Shown here: positions 9,347 to 18,380 of the stretch, in pieces
Position numbering within the stretch: the first letter of the stretch is position 1
Layout of the letters: the number at the start of each line of letters is the position of its first letter
DNA from: a bacterium
GTDB lineage: Bacteria > Latescibacterota > Latescibacteria > Latescibacterales > Latescibacteraceae
Assembly: GCA_021372535.1 (NCBI GenBank)
Contig: JAJFUH010000201.1
Location: forward strand, 1-32,418
DNA length: 32,418 bases
Direction: 5' to 3'
The notes under the pieces: model-generated
What the model was told of the DNA's origin: nothing
The model's database searches: none
Seen by the model: only the letters and a program-made list of their open reading frames with translations
Made by a program: the position numbers and the translations under genes

Positions 9347-11686
9347 CTACTCAAGCAAAAACACCCGCGTTCCCGGAGCATGCAGATCGAATGAAAACTC
9401 GCGTGTGTTTCTGGACAGAATTTTGCCGTCGATGAGATCGCGTACCTGCTTTTTTTCGGGAAGCCTGATTGTTCTGCGTCCCGGCATGAGCGAATGGAGG
9501 GAGATAACGCTAGAATCGGCAAGCAGGATATCGTTGGACTCGCAGTAAACATGGGCTCCGGCATACCGCGCGATATTCCGCCACATATCGGCCGGTATCT
9601 GAACCGCTGTCGTGAAAATGGCGGCATAATCGCCATCGCCGTACGATCCCTTCCCATTCCCTTTTGCGCCGCTGCCGAATTCCTTTATAGCCAAGCCTGT
9701 CATGTTCATGCCGCCTTTTGTCCAGGCACGGCCGAGCTCGACACCATCCACCGGAATGAGCACCGGCCCGTAGGCAAGCGGACCTCCGATGACCAGCGAC
9801 TCGTCACAGCCCCGCGTGACCGGGTGATCGAAATTGGAAATAAGGATACGCCGCTGGGCGTTCGCCGGAAGCATGGTGAACCTGAAGCCGGTCAATTTCG
9901 CCGCCGATTCGGCGCCGATCTTCTCTCCATCGGAAATACCCGAACCCGGACCCCATACAACGATGTTGCCGTCACGGAATACTTTTTTCTTCAGCAGCGC
10001 CAGACGGTCGTCATCGACACGGAACAGATTCGGGAAATAGTACACACGGTGTTTGGGAAAATTATCGAGAGCAATGTCATCGAACAGGTAAATTCTGAAG
10101 GGCACACCGCACCGGGCGAGCCCCTGCTTGTATTCCCACATGACCGCTTCGTTGAGGTAATTCCCCGACCCGTTTGTTTCAAGTACCGAGGAGTCGTCCA
10201 GAATCATCGCGATACCGGGAACGTCCTCGTGCACCCAATCGATAGATTCCCGTATCACCTCGATCTGCCGGTCGATCACCTTATGCAGGTCTTCGGAATA
10301 AAACCAGTCGTCCGCGACAGTCCACGAATGGTGCCAGTATGAGCCGAAGCCCCGTGTCCATCCGCTCGCGAAATTACGCCAGGTGAGCGCCGCCCAGTCA
10401 TCGACCGTATGAGCGGCTCCGAGCGTCTGAGACCCGTCGTTACGGCAGTTGACGCAGTACCGTGTATCCATCTCGCTCCAGAAACAGGTACCCCGGAGGA
10501 CCGCCGAATCGGCCATTCCTTCGGGTTCGTACACTCCCCCCAGACCGCGGGCCTGGTAATCGTGGGGAGTTATCAATCCGGTGAAACCCGGAGTGTCGCC
10601 GAATAACGTTTCGACGCCGATAGAGCCCGATCCCGCCATGAGTTCCGGGAACGCCGGATTCCATGATGTATATCGCTCCGGCCCGATCGAAAAGAATCCG
10701 AACAGGTTCCACCCCTGCATCGGCTGTTTCATGGCGTCATGCATGAAGAGAACATTACGGTCGGCGCCCTTTTTCATGCCGGCGCCGATCTGACGGACCC
10801 GCCGGTGAAAGAGCTCGCGCTGGAGCTCGAGATAGTCGCGAAGCCCGCGGTTGTCCGCCGCATTCTGCCAGTAGAGGATATTCGACACCTCAGGCACTTT
10901 CCCGCGCAGCCTGTCTTTCGGAACCCGCATGGATTCGAACGTCGCAGTACTGTCACCATAGGCTGCCCGCAGTTTTTCGACGGTACCATACTTGTTCCTG
11001 AGGAATTGCCGCCATTTTAGAACCATCGATGGATTGTGATCGAAGAGATATCCCTCGGCAACCGGAATGTGGACACCCTCGGCGAGGTGGATATTCATGT
11101 ACCCGATGACACGGTCGGCCCAGGGACTCGACTCGACATACCGGACAAGCGCGGTGCAGAATTCGGACGCCTTCTCCCAGAAGAGGTCGGACGCAAGCGA
11201 CGGGGTATCGTGAATCCCTCCATCCTCATCGATGAAAAACTCCGCAGGATGGAGAGTTGACCAGGATTCCGGCGGTCGAGGCATGAATCGAATGATCAGA
11301 TACGCATTGGGAGCACCCTTTTTGATCTGACCGGCCTGCTCGTCGATGGTGACCAGATCGGTCGCCGCCGGCAGAGGTTCGCTCGTGATCGTGTCGCCCT
11401 TCCAGAATCGCGAGCCCCAGGAGTCCCCGGAAACGCTCTCGAGGTCCAGCAGATAGACCCCGAAGTCATGGCGGTACAGCGGAGCCATGAATTTCTCGAA
11501 GAATGGTTTCGTGTACCAGGGGCAGTACCCGGGAAGCGCATCGGGTTTGCCGTCGATGAAGACGGTTGGCCTGCCGTTGTACATCCTGACGACAACATCG
11601 GGCAGCTTCTGCGCGGGAGTTTCAGAGAATATGCAGAACAGAGATACACTAATCAGGATGAGACATATTTTTAAGCTGTTTTTCAT
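9347..11686 (-). CDS. Exported GH42-like glycoside hydrolase family protein
   Basis: The protein has 779 residues when started at the ATG at 11686, which has AAGGA 7 nt upstream; a start at 11707 lacks one. A signal peptide spans about 1-25. The central barrel resembles GH42 beta-galactosidase-like enzymes, most clearly in the helix MVLKWRQFLRNKYGTVEKL followed by RAAYGD. The usual Asn-Glu acid/base pair is not present; the equivalent strand reads YMNIHLAEG, so Glu203 is the nearest candidate. Glu405 in CFWSEMD is a candidate nucleophile. Residues from about 530 on resemble the GH42 trimerisation domain (YYFPNLFRVDD, GNIVVWGPG). A family member with altered specificity, or a related unclassified clan GH-A family, is likely. 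It lies between the two heparinase-like genes on the same strand. Confidence 0.75.
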   Translation of the reverse strand: MKNSLKICLILISVSLFCIFSETPAQKLPDVVVRMYNGRPTVFIDGKPDALPGYCPWYTKPFFEKFMAPLYRHDFGVYLLDLESVSGDSWGSRFWKGDTITSEPLPAATDLVTIDEQAGQIKKGAPNAYLIIRFMPRPPESWSTLHPAEFFIDEDGGIHDTPSLASDLFWEKASEFCTALVRYVESSPWADRVIGYMNIHLAEGVHIPVAEGYLFDHNPSMVLKWRQFLRNKYGTVEKLRAAYGDSTATFESMRVPKDRLRGKVPEVSNILYWQNAADNRGLRDYLELQRELFHRRVRQIGAGMKKGADRNVLFMHDAMKQPMQGWNLFGFFSIGPERYTSWNPAFPELMAGSGSIGVETLFGDTPGFTGLITPHDYQARGLGGVYEPEGMADSAVLRGTCFWSEMDTRYCVNCRNDGSQTLGAAHTVDDWAALTWRNFASGWTRGFGSYWHHSWTVADDWFYSEDLHKVIDRQIEVIRESIDWVHEDVPGIAMILDDSSVLETNGSGNYLNEAVMWEYKQGLARCGVPFRIYLFDDIALDNFPKHRVYYFPNLFRVDDDRLALLKKKVFRDGNIVVWGPGSGISDGEKIGAESAAKLTGFRFTMLPANAQRRILISNFDHPVTRGCDESLVIGGPLAYGPVLIPVDGVELGRAWTKGGMNMTGLAIKEFGSGAKGNGKGSYGDGDYAAIFTTAVQIPADMWRNIARYAGAHVYCESNDILLADSSVISLHSLMPGRRTIRLPEKKQVRDLIDGKILSRNTREFSFDLHAPGTRVFLLE

Positions 11687-12108
11687 GGCAGCATCCTTTT
11701 CAAACAATGGAACGCGGATTTACGCGGATTTGTTTTTATATTTTCTTTGAAGTTGACGATTAATTATCACTATAGATAGTATTATTAATCTATTCGGTTA
11801 TCCAGTTAAATCAGCCAACATGATTGATCCCCCTCGGCTTCGCCGTGTCCCCCTTATAAAAGAAAGGGGGATGAAAGCGCCCCAAAAGCCGCGCCCCCCT
11901 TAAAAAGGGGGGATGCCGCAGGCAGGGGGGATCACATACTATCGGAAGAAATTATCAATTCTGATTATAAAGGTTTTCTATGCTTATCAAACCGGATAAC
12001 CGGATTAATCTATTATGCCTCTTTGTGTCTTCATGTCTTTGTGGTAAAACATTTTCACGTATAATCCGGATCAGCGTTTACAGAATAACATGTCGATATT
12101 ATTATAGA
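11687..12108. other. Intergenic region with multi-hairpin repeat
   Basis: There is no gene in this 422-bp stretch. It holds the word GGAACGCGGATTTACGCGG at 11709-11727, which recurs in variant form near 19523 and 25547. It also holds a 110-bp multi-hairpin element (11825-11934) and the inverted relative (12021-12045) of the word at 3247-3271. Confidence 0.65.
11825..11934. repeat. Multi-hairpin element with 9-bp closing stem
   Basis: TGATCCCCC (11825-11833) pairs perfectly with GGGGGATCA (11926-11934). Enclosed are four hairpins: CGGC-TTC-GCCG (11835-11845), TCCCCCTT/AAGGGGGA (11848-11871), CCCCCCTT-AAA-AAGGGGGG (11894-11912) and TGCC-GCA-GGCA (11914-11924). Only a short linker at 11872-11893 is left unpaired in this reading. 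It lies upstream of the GH42-like gene. Confidence 0.7.
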
Positions 12109-14175
12109 TTATCGCCCTTGTTCCAGCACGAGTCCATCCGGTTCATTTTTGAATGTATATGAATACCGTTTACCATTCGCTGAGAACGATAACGAATAAT
12201 TCCCCGCGCGGTCAAGAGTTCTTTTCGCCGATTTCACAATGGCACGGGCTTCCCTGTCGCTGCCGACCGGGAGTATGATATGCGCTATGACAGTCCGGTC
12301 GGCGGGAGCATCGAGCACGGTGCCGTTATAGGGTATCCACTGGAAGGATGCCTGTTTCTGGAGCGCGAGATACGCATGCCGCGCGGGCCGGAACGCAAAC
12401 GGACACTCTACAACGGGGATGAGCGCCATATCGCCATCGGTGCCATCGAGCAGCGTATACCCGTCCCTGATGACCTGCGTGCAGTCGGAATGAAATCTCG
12501 CCTCTATCTCCGCCCCTTTCCGTGATTCGACCTCATCGACAACAACGGTGATAACCGGCTTTTCGAGAATGATATGACGGCGCCATTTTTTCAACTCTTT
12601 CTTCGGATAGGCGTCTGACGGGTCCATGAGGGTATAATCGCGGTCTTTGCCGGGCCGGAATTCGATGACTTTGCCGCCGATACGCTCATCGACCGGCTGC
12701 TTGTACAGTTTTCCGGGAATCTGCTGTTCCCCGTTCACAAAAATCAGATTGTGACCGGCACTCGATGCATGGGGAGTATCGTACTTTTCGGCGTCGAAAT
12801 ACTTTTCATCGTATACGGCGGTGCCGAGGTCGGCTATGTATCCCGCGCCATGCCAGAAGACGGTGAACTCACCGCAGTCGAGATGGCCGTGATGAGGATC
12901 GTCGTTTTTTCCGGCCTTGCACGCCACCATGACCTTATCGGGATCGGTGAAATCGCTCCTCATGACGACCCAGTCGATCGTGCGGAAGTGGATGGATGTC
13001 TGTTCGGGAAGTCCCGGCTTCACCGTGTTTTTCGGCCATATGATGTCGAAGATATCGTCGCCGTCTCCGAACATGGTTTCGAGAATCCACGCGCTCTCCC
13101 TGTTTCCCGTTTCGAGGGCGAGCTTGTTATAGAGACGGGGCGAGCCGACCTTGTGCATGCCCGCATCCTCGAAGTTCACGGCGTCCCAGCGTGGCGGTAT
13201 GCTGAGATAGAGGGGAAAGTTGACCGGATTGTTCGCTATTTTCGGGTGTTTGAACAGATCATATTGACCGTTCGTAAGCCGTTTCAGGGAATCCATGAAA
13301 AGCAGGGACATTCGGACAGTCTGCGCCCAGTACGCGGCTCCCTCCTGCCATCCGCCGTCAACGCCGATTTCATCGAATGTTCTGCCGATACGGTTGTACG
13401 ACTCGGCTATGACATCGGTAAGCTCGGGATTCTCGGTCAGAAGGGTGAGCGCGGCAAGCCCGAGCCCGGTATTGCACCAGGCGCACCAGTTGCAGCGGTA
13501 GGCGGTCGACCACCAGTGATACTGGTAGTTTCCGCGAACCTGGATAATCGCCTTCTCCATGAGAGCGCCCCGTATCCAGTCACGCTGCTCGACAGTAAGT
13601 ACCGGGTAGAGCCAGTCGTATACCGCCGAGAGATCGCTCGCGGTGTCGCTGGCGAGAATCGCATAGGTGAACACCACCTTGTCATCGGTCACATTCCACG
13701 GACTGACACGCTTGTACGCCTTGGCGAACTGGCAGGCGCGCATGACCCAGGTTTCCATGTCACAGAGGACCTGGGCGAATTCGAAGGATTTGGCGGCATA
13801 TTTCTCCTCTCCGGTCATCTGGTACAGAAACGCGAGGATGTACGCCGCTCTCCGGTACTGCCCGTAAACGCTCAGAAAGTCGCCGCTCGTATCGAACCGT
13901 GAATCTTTAAGCTCACGGGGCAGCGGAGTCACGACCGGAGTATAGAGCAGACGGTTTGCCTCGGCGAGGAGCCTGTTCATGATATCACGGCATGCGGGGT
14001 CACGATCGATCCGGTCGAGGATGGCGGGTTTTTCATCCTCGGTGAAGTAGAGATAAGGGTGCCTGAGATTCTGCCTGAGCGACCGGGCGATATCATCGGA
14101 TGTGACATCGGCATAGGATATTCCCGCGCACGGTATTACAAGCATGCTCCATATAAGTACCTGTCGAAATGTCAT
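12109..14175 (-). CDS. Exported heparinase II/III-like polysaccharide lyase B
   Basis: This 688-residue paralogue of lyase A should degrade a uronate-bearing glycan by elimination. The ATG at 14175 has AAAGGAG 8 nt upstream and begins a good signal peptide (about 1-22, ending SYA). The frame is open for another 55 codons upstream, but that stretch reads through a hairpin element and is not protein-like. The toroid motifs are HPYLYFTEDEKP, YRCNWCAWCNTGLG and DGGWQEGAAYW (Tyr282 a candidate catalytic residue). The sandwich domain has HHGHLDCGEF (428-437) and AGHNLIFVNGEQQ. Relative to A it carries a different loop at about 88-108 and 318-345, around regions that in this superfamily often border the active site, so the two may differ in specificity. 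Confidence 0.88.
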   Translation of the reverse strand: MTFRQVLIWSMLVIPCAGISYADVTSDDIARSLRQNLRHPYLYFTEDEKPAILDRIDRDPACRDIMNRLLAEANRLLYTPVVTPLPRELKDSRFDTSGDFLSVYGQYRRAAYILAFLYQMTGEEKYAAKSFEFAQVLCDMETWVMRACQFAKAYKRVSPWNVTDDKVVFTYAILASDTASDLSAVYDWLYPVLTVEQRDWIRGALMEKAIIQVRGNYQYHWWSTAYRCNWCAWCNTGLGLAALTLLTENPELTDVIAESYNRIGRTFDEIGVDGGWQEGAAYWAQTVRMSLLFMDSLKRLTNGQYDLFKHPKIANNPVNFPLYLSIPPRWDAVNFEDAGMHKVGSPRLYNKLALETGNRESAWILETMFGDGDDIFDIIWPKNTVKPGLPEQTSIHFRTIDWVVMRSDFTDPDKVMVACKAGKNDDPHHGHLDCGEFTVFWHGAGYIADLGTAVYDEKYFDAEKYDTPHASSAGHNLIFVNGEQQIPGKLYKQPVDERIGGKVIEFRPGKDRDYTLMDPSDAYPKKELKKWRRHIILEKPVITVVVDEVESRKGAEIEARFHSDCTQVIRDGYTLLDGTDGDMALIPVVECPFAFRPARHAYLALQKQASFQWIPYNGTVLDAPADRTVIAHIILPVGSDREARAIVKSAKRTLDRAGNYSLSFSANGKRYSYTFKNEPDGLVLEQGR

Positions 14176-14253
14176 GGTTCCGCTCCTTTGTTTATGAGGG
14201 CTGTGAAAAAGTATATTTTTCACGAGCCCGATAATGAAATGTATTGTTTCGGT

Positions 14254-14326
14254 GCTGTCAAGGGCATGTAAACATGTCCCCGAATCATTAATCGGGGATC
14301 GGCACTTCATGCCGACCCTTGACAGC
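14254..14326. repeat. 73-bp cloverleaf-shaped inverted-repeat element
   Basis: An 11-bp perfect closing stem, GCTGTCAAGGG (14254-14264) with CCCTTGACAGC (14316-14326), encloses three hairpins that touch each other with no spacer. They are CATG-TAAA-CATG (14265-14276), TCCCCGA/TCGGGGA (14277-14298) and TCGGCA-CTTCA-TGCCGA (14299-14315). Every base outside the three loops is paired. The middle hairpin, 22 nt, recurs exactly in the opposite orientation at 27433-27454. It lies in the leader region of lyase gene B, and the TTGACA inside the closing stem (minus strand) could be a -35 box. Confidence 0.8.
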
Positions 14327-14393
14327 TTATATCCACACATACAGACTTTATCATAAGACTTTTAAAGTATTATAGAAGGCAGAAAAATATCGA

Positions 14394-16586
14394 TCATTTG
14401 ATGAATAGCATTTTTCGTGAAGCGGTATCGATACCCGAATGAAGATGTGCAAAATATATCCCGGAGGAAACGACGTTCCCCATATCGTTCCTTCCATCCC
14501 AATGGATTGAATGAGTTCCAGGACCGATTTTTCCGGACAAGAGTGTTCGTACTTTCTGGCCGGTCATCGAGTATATGACAAGCTGTGCCCAATTATCATC
14601 AGCCAATGAGAATTCGATAACTGTCGAGGAATTGAATGGATTCGGATATATTCCGGAAAACAAACACGATACCGGCAAAACGTCTGGGTTCTTTACATGT
14701 GTAATGCTTGTCTCTTCATAAACCGAAACACCCCTCCATGTACCACAATAAATCTTATTATCCGGGCCGGAAACGATCACATAAACGTTATCACCGGCTA
14801 AACCATCAGCGGTCGTATACGTTTTCCATGTATCACCATTGAATCTTGAAATTCCACCGCCTCTGTCCCCGCATGTAGCAAACCAGATATCTCCATCGGG
14901 AGCAATCATTATAGAGCTTATCCAGTCAAGGGCAAGACCATTTTTATGTGTATACGTCGTCCATGTTCGACCGTCGAAACGTGATACGCCACCGGGGTAC
15001 ATGCCTCCGATTTTTTCCGAAAGAGCCTGATTGTTACCTGACGATGCTTCACCATCATCCGGGTAATCCATTGTTGCAAACCAGGCTACCCCGTTTCCCT
15101 CAATCGCTATTGCCACAACGGTATCGTAAAGAAGACCGTCAGCGTAAGTATAGGTTGTCCATGTCTGACCGTCAAACCTCGAAACACCCCCGTGAGTACC
15201 GAACCACAAACTGTTATCAGGGCCTAAAGCGACAGATTCAACCCGGTTATCGACTAATCCGTCTTCTATCGTATAATTCGTCCATGTTGTTCCATCAAAT
15301 TTCGATACACCTCCGGAGGTTCCAAACCAGACATCGTTTCCGGGGCCAATAACAGCGCAATGTACTTCATTGTCAACCAAACCGTTTTCGGTCGAGTAGT
15401 TTTTCCATGTTTTACCATCAAAGCGTGAAACACCTCCATTCGTTCCGAACCATACAGACCCATCGGATTTCGTGATAATGGCATTGATGTAGTTACCGGC
15501 TAATCCATTTTCGATTGTGAATATTTTCCATGTCTCCCCATCGTACCGTGAAACGCCATTATAACATGTTCCAAACCATATGCAGCCATCACGACCTACG
15601 GCGATTGAACAAATTTGATTGTCCGGAAACATCTTATCAACGGGGCATGTTGTCCATGTCTTTCCGTCATACCGCGTTATGCCACGATCCCTCGTACCGA
15701 ACCAAAGAACATTGTCAGAAGTCGAACAAATCGACCGTATATAATTGTCAGGCAGACCATCTTCAACCGTGTATTTTGTCCATCGTCCGTCAGTAAAATG
15801 TGACAGACCGGACACTGAACCGCACCAGACTCCATTATGGGCATCTATATAGACAGGATACACATAATTATCAGCCAAACCATCAGCGGTCGTATACGAT
15901 GTCCATGTTGTGCCGTTGTACCGGAGGACACCATTTTCAGGTGTACCGCACCATATATCACCATCAAGACCAACTGCAACCGAATAAATATTGTCAACCG
16001 GCATGCCATCGGCTTTAGTAAAATGTTTCCATTCCACACCGTCAAACCGGTACACTCCATTCCCGGTGGCAAGCCATACATCACCGTCCGGTCCGAAGTC
16101 TATTCCATTGATACTATAACCGATGGAAACGGAATATGCCGTCCACGATTCACCATCAAATCTGGATACTCCTTTCCCGAAGCTCCCGAACCATAATGAT
16201 TTGTCAGGAGCCAGTTTTATGGTGTAGATACTGTTACCGGCAAGTCCATCAGCGGAAGTATACGTTTTCCATGTTCGACCATCATATCTCAATACGCCAT
16301 CATTGTTCACTCCGCACCATATATCACCATCGGGTCCCATCGCTATCGAAATCACACGGTTGTCACCAAGGCCATCGGCAGTCGTATATTGTATCAACGA
16401 CCGGTCTTCATAATTTAAGCGTACAACGCCGCCTTTTTCGCTCGCGTACCAGATATAATCACCATGGACAAGCATATCGTTTAATACATTTGCATTTATA
16501 TAATTCGTCCATCTTCCGTCCGCGAAAATATTTCTCAACGGAAATAACACAACCCAAACGAATAAGACAATTCTAACGAGTCTCAT
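14394..16586 (-). CDS. Exported beta-propeller protein with C-terminal sorting domain
   Basis: The protein has 730 residues when started at the ATG at 16586 (AAGAGA 7-8 nt upstream). A signal peptide covers about 1-22. The body consists of about 13 repeats of 40-45 residues with the pattern D/N-G-L-x-D/G-N-x-V/I ... W-F-G-T ... G-V-S-R-F-D-G-x-T-W, the two-component-regulator propeller repeat; 13-14 such units would build two seven-bladed propellers. The end, from YPNPFNSSTVIEFSL to SGIYFAHLHSG, is the FlgD-like or type IX-like C-terminal domain used by FCB bacteria for secretion and surface attachment. There is no histidine kinase or DNA-binding domain, so this is not a hybrid sensor. It may bind a glycan or other surface partner, but its ligand is unknown. 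Confidence 0.85.
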   Translation of the reverse strand: MRLVRIVLFVWVVLFPLRNIFADGRWTNYINANVLNDMLVHGDYIWYASEKGGVVRLNYEDRSLIQYTTADGLGDNRVISIAMGPDGDIWCGVNNDGVLRYDGRTWKTYTSADGLAGNSIYTIKLAPDKSLWFGSFGKGVSRFDGESWTAYSVSIGYSINGIDFGPDGDVWLATGNGVYRFDGVEWKHFTKADGMPVDNIYSVAVGLDGDIWCGTPENGVLRYNGTTWTSYTTADGLADNYVYPVYIDAHNGVWCGSVSGLSHFTDGRWTKYTVEDGLPDNYIRSICSTSDNVLWFGTRDRGITRYDGKTWTTCPVDKMFPDNQICSIAVGRDGCIWFGTCYNGVSRYDGETWKIFTIENGLAGNYINAIITKSDGSVWFGTNGGVSRFDGKTWKNYSTENGLVDNEVHCAVIGPGNDVWFGTSGGVSKFDGTTWTNYTIEDGLVDNRVESVALGPDNSLWFGTHGGVSRFDGQTWTTYTYADGLLYDTVVAIAIEGNGVAWFATMDYPDDGEASSGNNQALSEKIGGMYPGGVSRFDGRTWTTYTHKNGLALDWISSIMIAPDGDIWFATCGDRGGGISRFNGDTWKTYTTADGLAGDNVYVIVSGPDNKIYCGTWRGVSVYEETSITHVKNPDVLPVSCLFSGIYPNPFNSSTVIEFSLADDNWAQLVIYSMTGQKVRTLLSGKIGPGTHSIHWDGRNDMGNVVSSGIYFAHLHSGIDTASRKMLFIK

Positions 16587-17120
16587 ATGTATTCTCTTTT
16601 TTATATGGAGTTTATCTGAAAAACTTTTAATCCCTCGTTGTGACAATCAACGATCATCATGGCTATTTTTATTTTCCGGACAACGGTACAGTATTGTACA
16701 TGATAATGCATAATGGAAGGGCATTAAACAAGTTAATATATGATAGTAATCCCTCTTTTTTCTCAAAACACTTTATTAATATGATACTTTCCTTTGCACG
16801 CCCAAAGGAAAGTATCCAAAGGAAAGGGCGCCCGTGAAAAACCTGTTTCCTCATATGCTTCGCGATTTTCGGGAAGCGCAAAACTCACACATCTTCGATG
16901 CGCTCGGACAGTTGCGCTTCTTTTCCCGAAAACCGTTCGCATATTCGGGGCTTTTCAACGGGTTTAATCCACAGGCCTTTCTGGTTCATATTCTATTCAT
17001 AACCAATACTTTTGAAAACTTCATTATTTATTTCCATGACACTTGAAATAACCGTCCGACAGTGTTATACTTCTCTTTACAAAACAATACTGCTCCGAAT
17101 CATTCGAAAAGGTGACCGCC
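16587..17120. other. Divergent intergenic region with long imperfect hairpin
   Basis: This region separates the divergent propeller and oxidoreductase-like genes and must contain promoters for both, though I cannot place them with confidence. A repeat-like segment with words such as caaaggaaagtatccaaagg runs from about 16790. It is followed by an inverted repeat with arms TTTTCGGGAAGCGCAA (16866-16881) and 16912-16932, where the right arm carries a 5-nt insertion (CTTTT). No gene is seen. Confidence 0.55.
16866..16932. repeat. Imperfect inverted repeat
   Basis: The left arm TTTTCGGGAAGCGCAA (16866-16881) is complementary to TTGCGCTT plus CCCGAAAA in 16912-16932, with CTTTT inserted between the two parts of the right arm. 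The loop is about 30 nt. It is likely a degenerate REP-type sequence; no promoter or terminator role is evident. Confidence 0.55.
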
Positions 17121-18194
17121 ATGGAAACGAGACGTTCATTCATGAAGAAAACCGCCCTGACCGGGATCGCAGGAATTCTCGCATCCGGGCATGCTCCCGT
17201 ATTCGCCCGTGATATGGGTATGCTGAAGCTCAGCAGGCTCGGGCTCGGCTCTCATAATTTTCTCGGAAGGTTCAAAACTCCGCCGGAGAGTTTCAAAGGC
17301 CCGGTGAAATGTAAACCGTACGCCGTATGGGACGATATCCCCGAGGTTGCCGATGCGATGAAGGGCGATCTCTTCGAAAAGGTGATGCGCGACCCGGTCG
17401 AGGTAGTGAAGGAATCGGACGGTATTCTCGTGATGCACGCGGATTACCGTAAGGTGTTCGAGCTCGCTCAGCCCGCGCTCGAAATGGGAAAGCCCGTGTT
17501 CATCAACCGGCCGTTCACCGCAACAATCGCCGATGCCGAGGAAGCGGTACGGCTCGCGCGGGCATACAATACGCCGCTCATGAGCGCCTCGTCGCTCGAG
17601 TTCCAGCCGGAGATTATGGACATGCAGAAGTTTATCGTGGACAAAGGGCCGCTCCGCGCCTATGAGGCATACTGCTGCGAGCCGCATTTCACCTGGCACT
17701 TCCCCCATGTCATCAACTATGCCCATGCGGCTCTCGGCGGAGGATTCGAGTCTGCCTATTTCGCCGGTGACTATGTCATGGAGCTCCGGTCGTGGACACT
17801 CGACAAAAAACCGATCGGCTCGTCCCTCTGCGTTCTCACCTATAAACCGCGCGAGGGCCAGCCGCCGGTCATCGGGATGAACCACTGCGGCGCCCAGCCC
17901 GGGGGATACCACATCGATGTATACTGCATGCAGGAAAACAAGCTCTTTCAGGCGGATAACAAGACCCTGTTCGATCACATGTTCACCGCGCTCCACGAGT
18001 TCTTTGTCAGCCGCACTGTTCCTCGGCCGTACGAGGCAATTCTCGAACAGCACCGCGCCCTCGTGGCAGCGAATGTCTCACGGCTTACCGGGAAAGCGGT
18101 CAGTCTCGATTCGCTCGGCGGGGAAGACGCTCTTCCCTATTCGGAAGGCATCCGCCGTTACATTGTCAACCGGACATTGAACAAAAAACAGTGA
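17121..18194 (+). CDS. Tat-exported Gfo/Idh/MocA-like protein, paralogue 1
   Basis: This 357-residue protein resembles the NAD(P)-dependent Gfo/Idh/MocA sugar oxidoreductases but looks degenerate. The ATG at 17121 is chosen because AAAAGG lies upstream at good distance; a GTG at 17112 overlaps it. The Tat signal is TRRSFMKK followed by a small-residue hydrophobic stretch ending FAR. The Rossmann glycine motif reads GLGSHN (41-46), with the third glycine replaced by Asn. The usual EKP catalytic motif reads NRP (129-131). FPHVINYAHAALGGG keeps the family histidine but not, in my alignment, the catalytic aspartate four residues before it. The end matches paralogues (RPYEAILEQHRALVAANVSRL). Its substrate and activity are unknown. 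Confidence 0.85.
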   Translation: METRRSFMKKTALTGIAGILASGHAPVFARDMGMLKLSRLGLGSHNFLGRFKTPPESFKGPVKCKPYAVWDDIPEVADAMKGDLFEKVMRDPVEVVKESDGILVMHADYRKVFELAQPALEMGKPVFINRPFTATIADAEEAVRLARAYNTPLMSASSLEFQPEIMDMQKFIVDKGPLRAYEAYCCEPHFTWHFPHVINYAHAALGGGFESAYFAGDYVMELRSWTLDKKPIGSSLCVLTYKPREGQPPVIGMNHCGAQPGGYHIDVYCMQENKLFQADNKTLFDHMFTALHEFFVSRTVPRPYEAILEQHRALVAANVSRLTGKAVSLDSLGGEDALPYSEGIRRYIVNRTLNKKQ

Positions 18195-18203
18195 AGTCGA
18201 CGG

Positions 18204-18312
18204 AATTATTGCTTCGTGGATCAAATAAGGATACAAAGAGCAGGAACAGATGCCGAAACAAGTTCGGCATGACGTTATTAAATATCACAATCTATCCACC
18301 GGCGCAATAATT
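18204..18312. repeat. Family A MITE/REP-like element, copy 3
   Basis: The left end aattattgcttcg starts at 18204 and the right end ccggcgcaataatt stops at 18312. The centre has the TGCCGAA/TTCGGCA hairpin identical to copy 1, then TGACGTTAT. It fills most of the gap between oxidoreductase-like paralogues 1 and 2. Confidence 0.8.
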
Positions 18313-18380
18313 ACTGTAAAACTATCGATAAACCATAAAACATGAATACATACGTTTCGACCGAAGAAAAGGAATACGGC

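Noticed and set aside
12751-13902. Long plus-strand frame (383 codons) inside lyase B
   Set aside because: It is antisense to a well-supported gene and lacks any family pattern. Similar shadows at 7320-8222 and 27707-29095 were dropped for the same reason.
14254-14326. tRNA gene, because of the cloverleaf shape
   Set aside because: The closing stem is 11 bp, there are no linker bases, and no T-loop, anticodon-loop or CCA pattern is present.
14176-14340. N-terminal extension of lyase B by 55 residues
   Set aside because: It is encoded by the cloverleaf element. The ATG at 14175 has AAAGGAG and starts a signal peptide.
14394-16586. Hybrid two-component sensor
   Set aside because: Only the propeller repeats resemble such sensors. 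There is no membrane-spanning kinase part, and the protein ends in a sorting-type domain.
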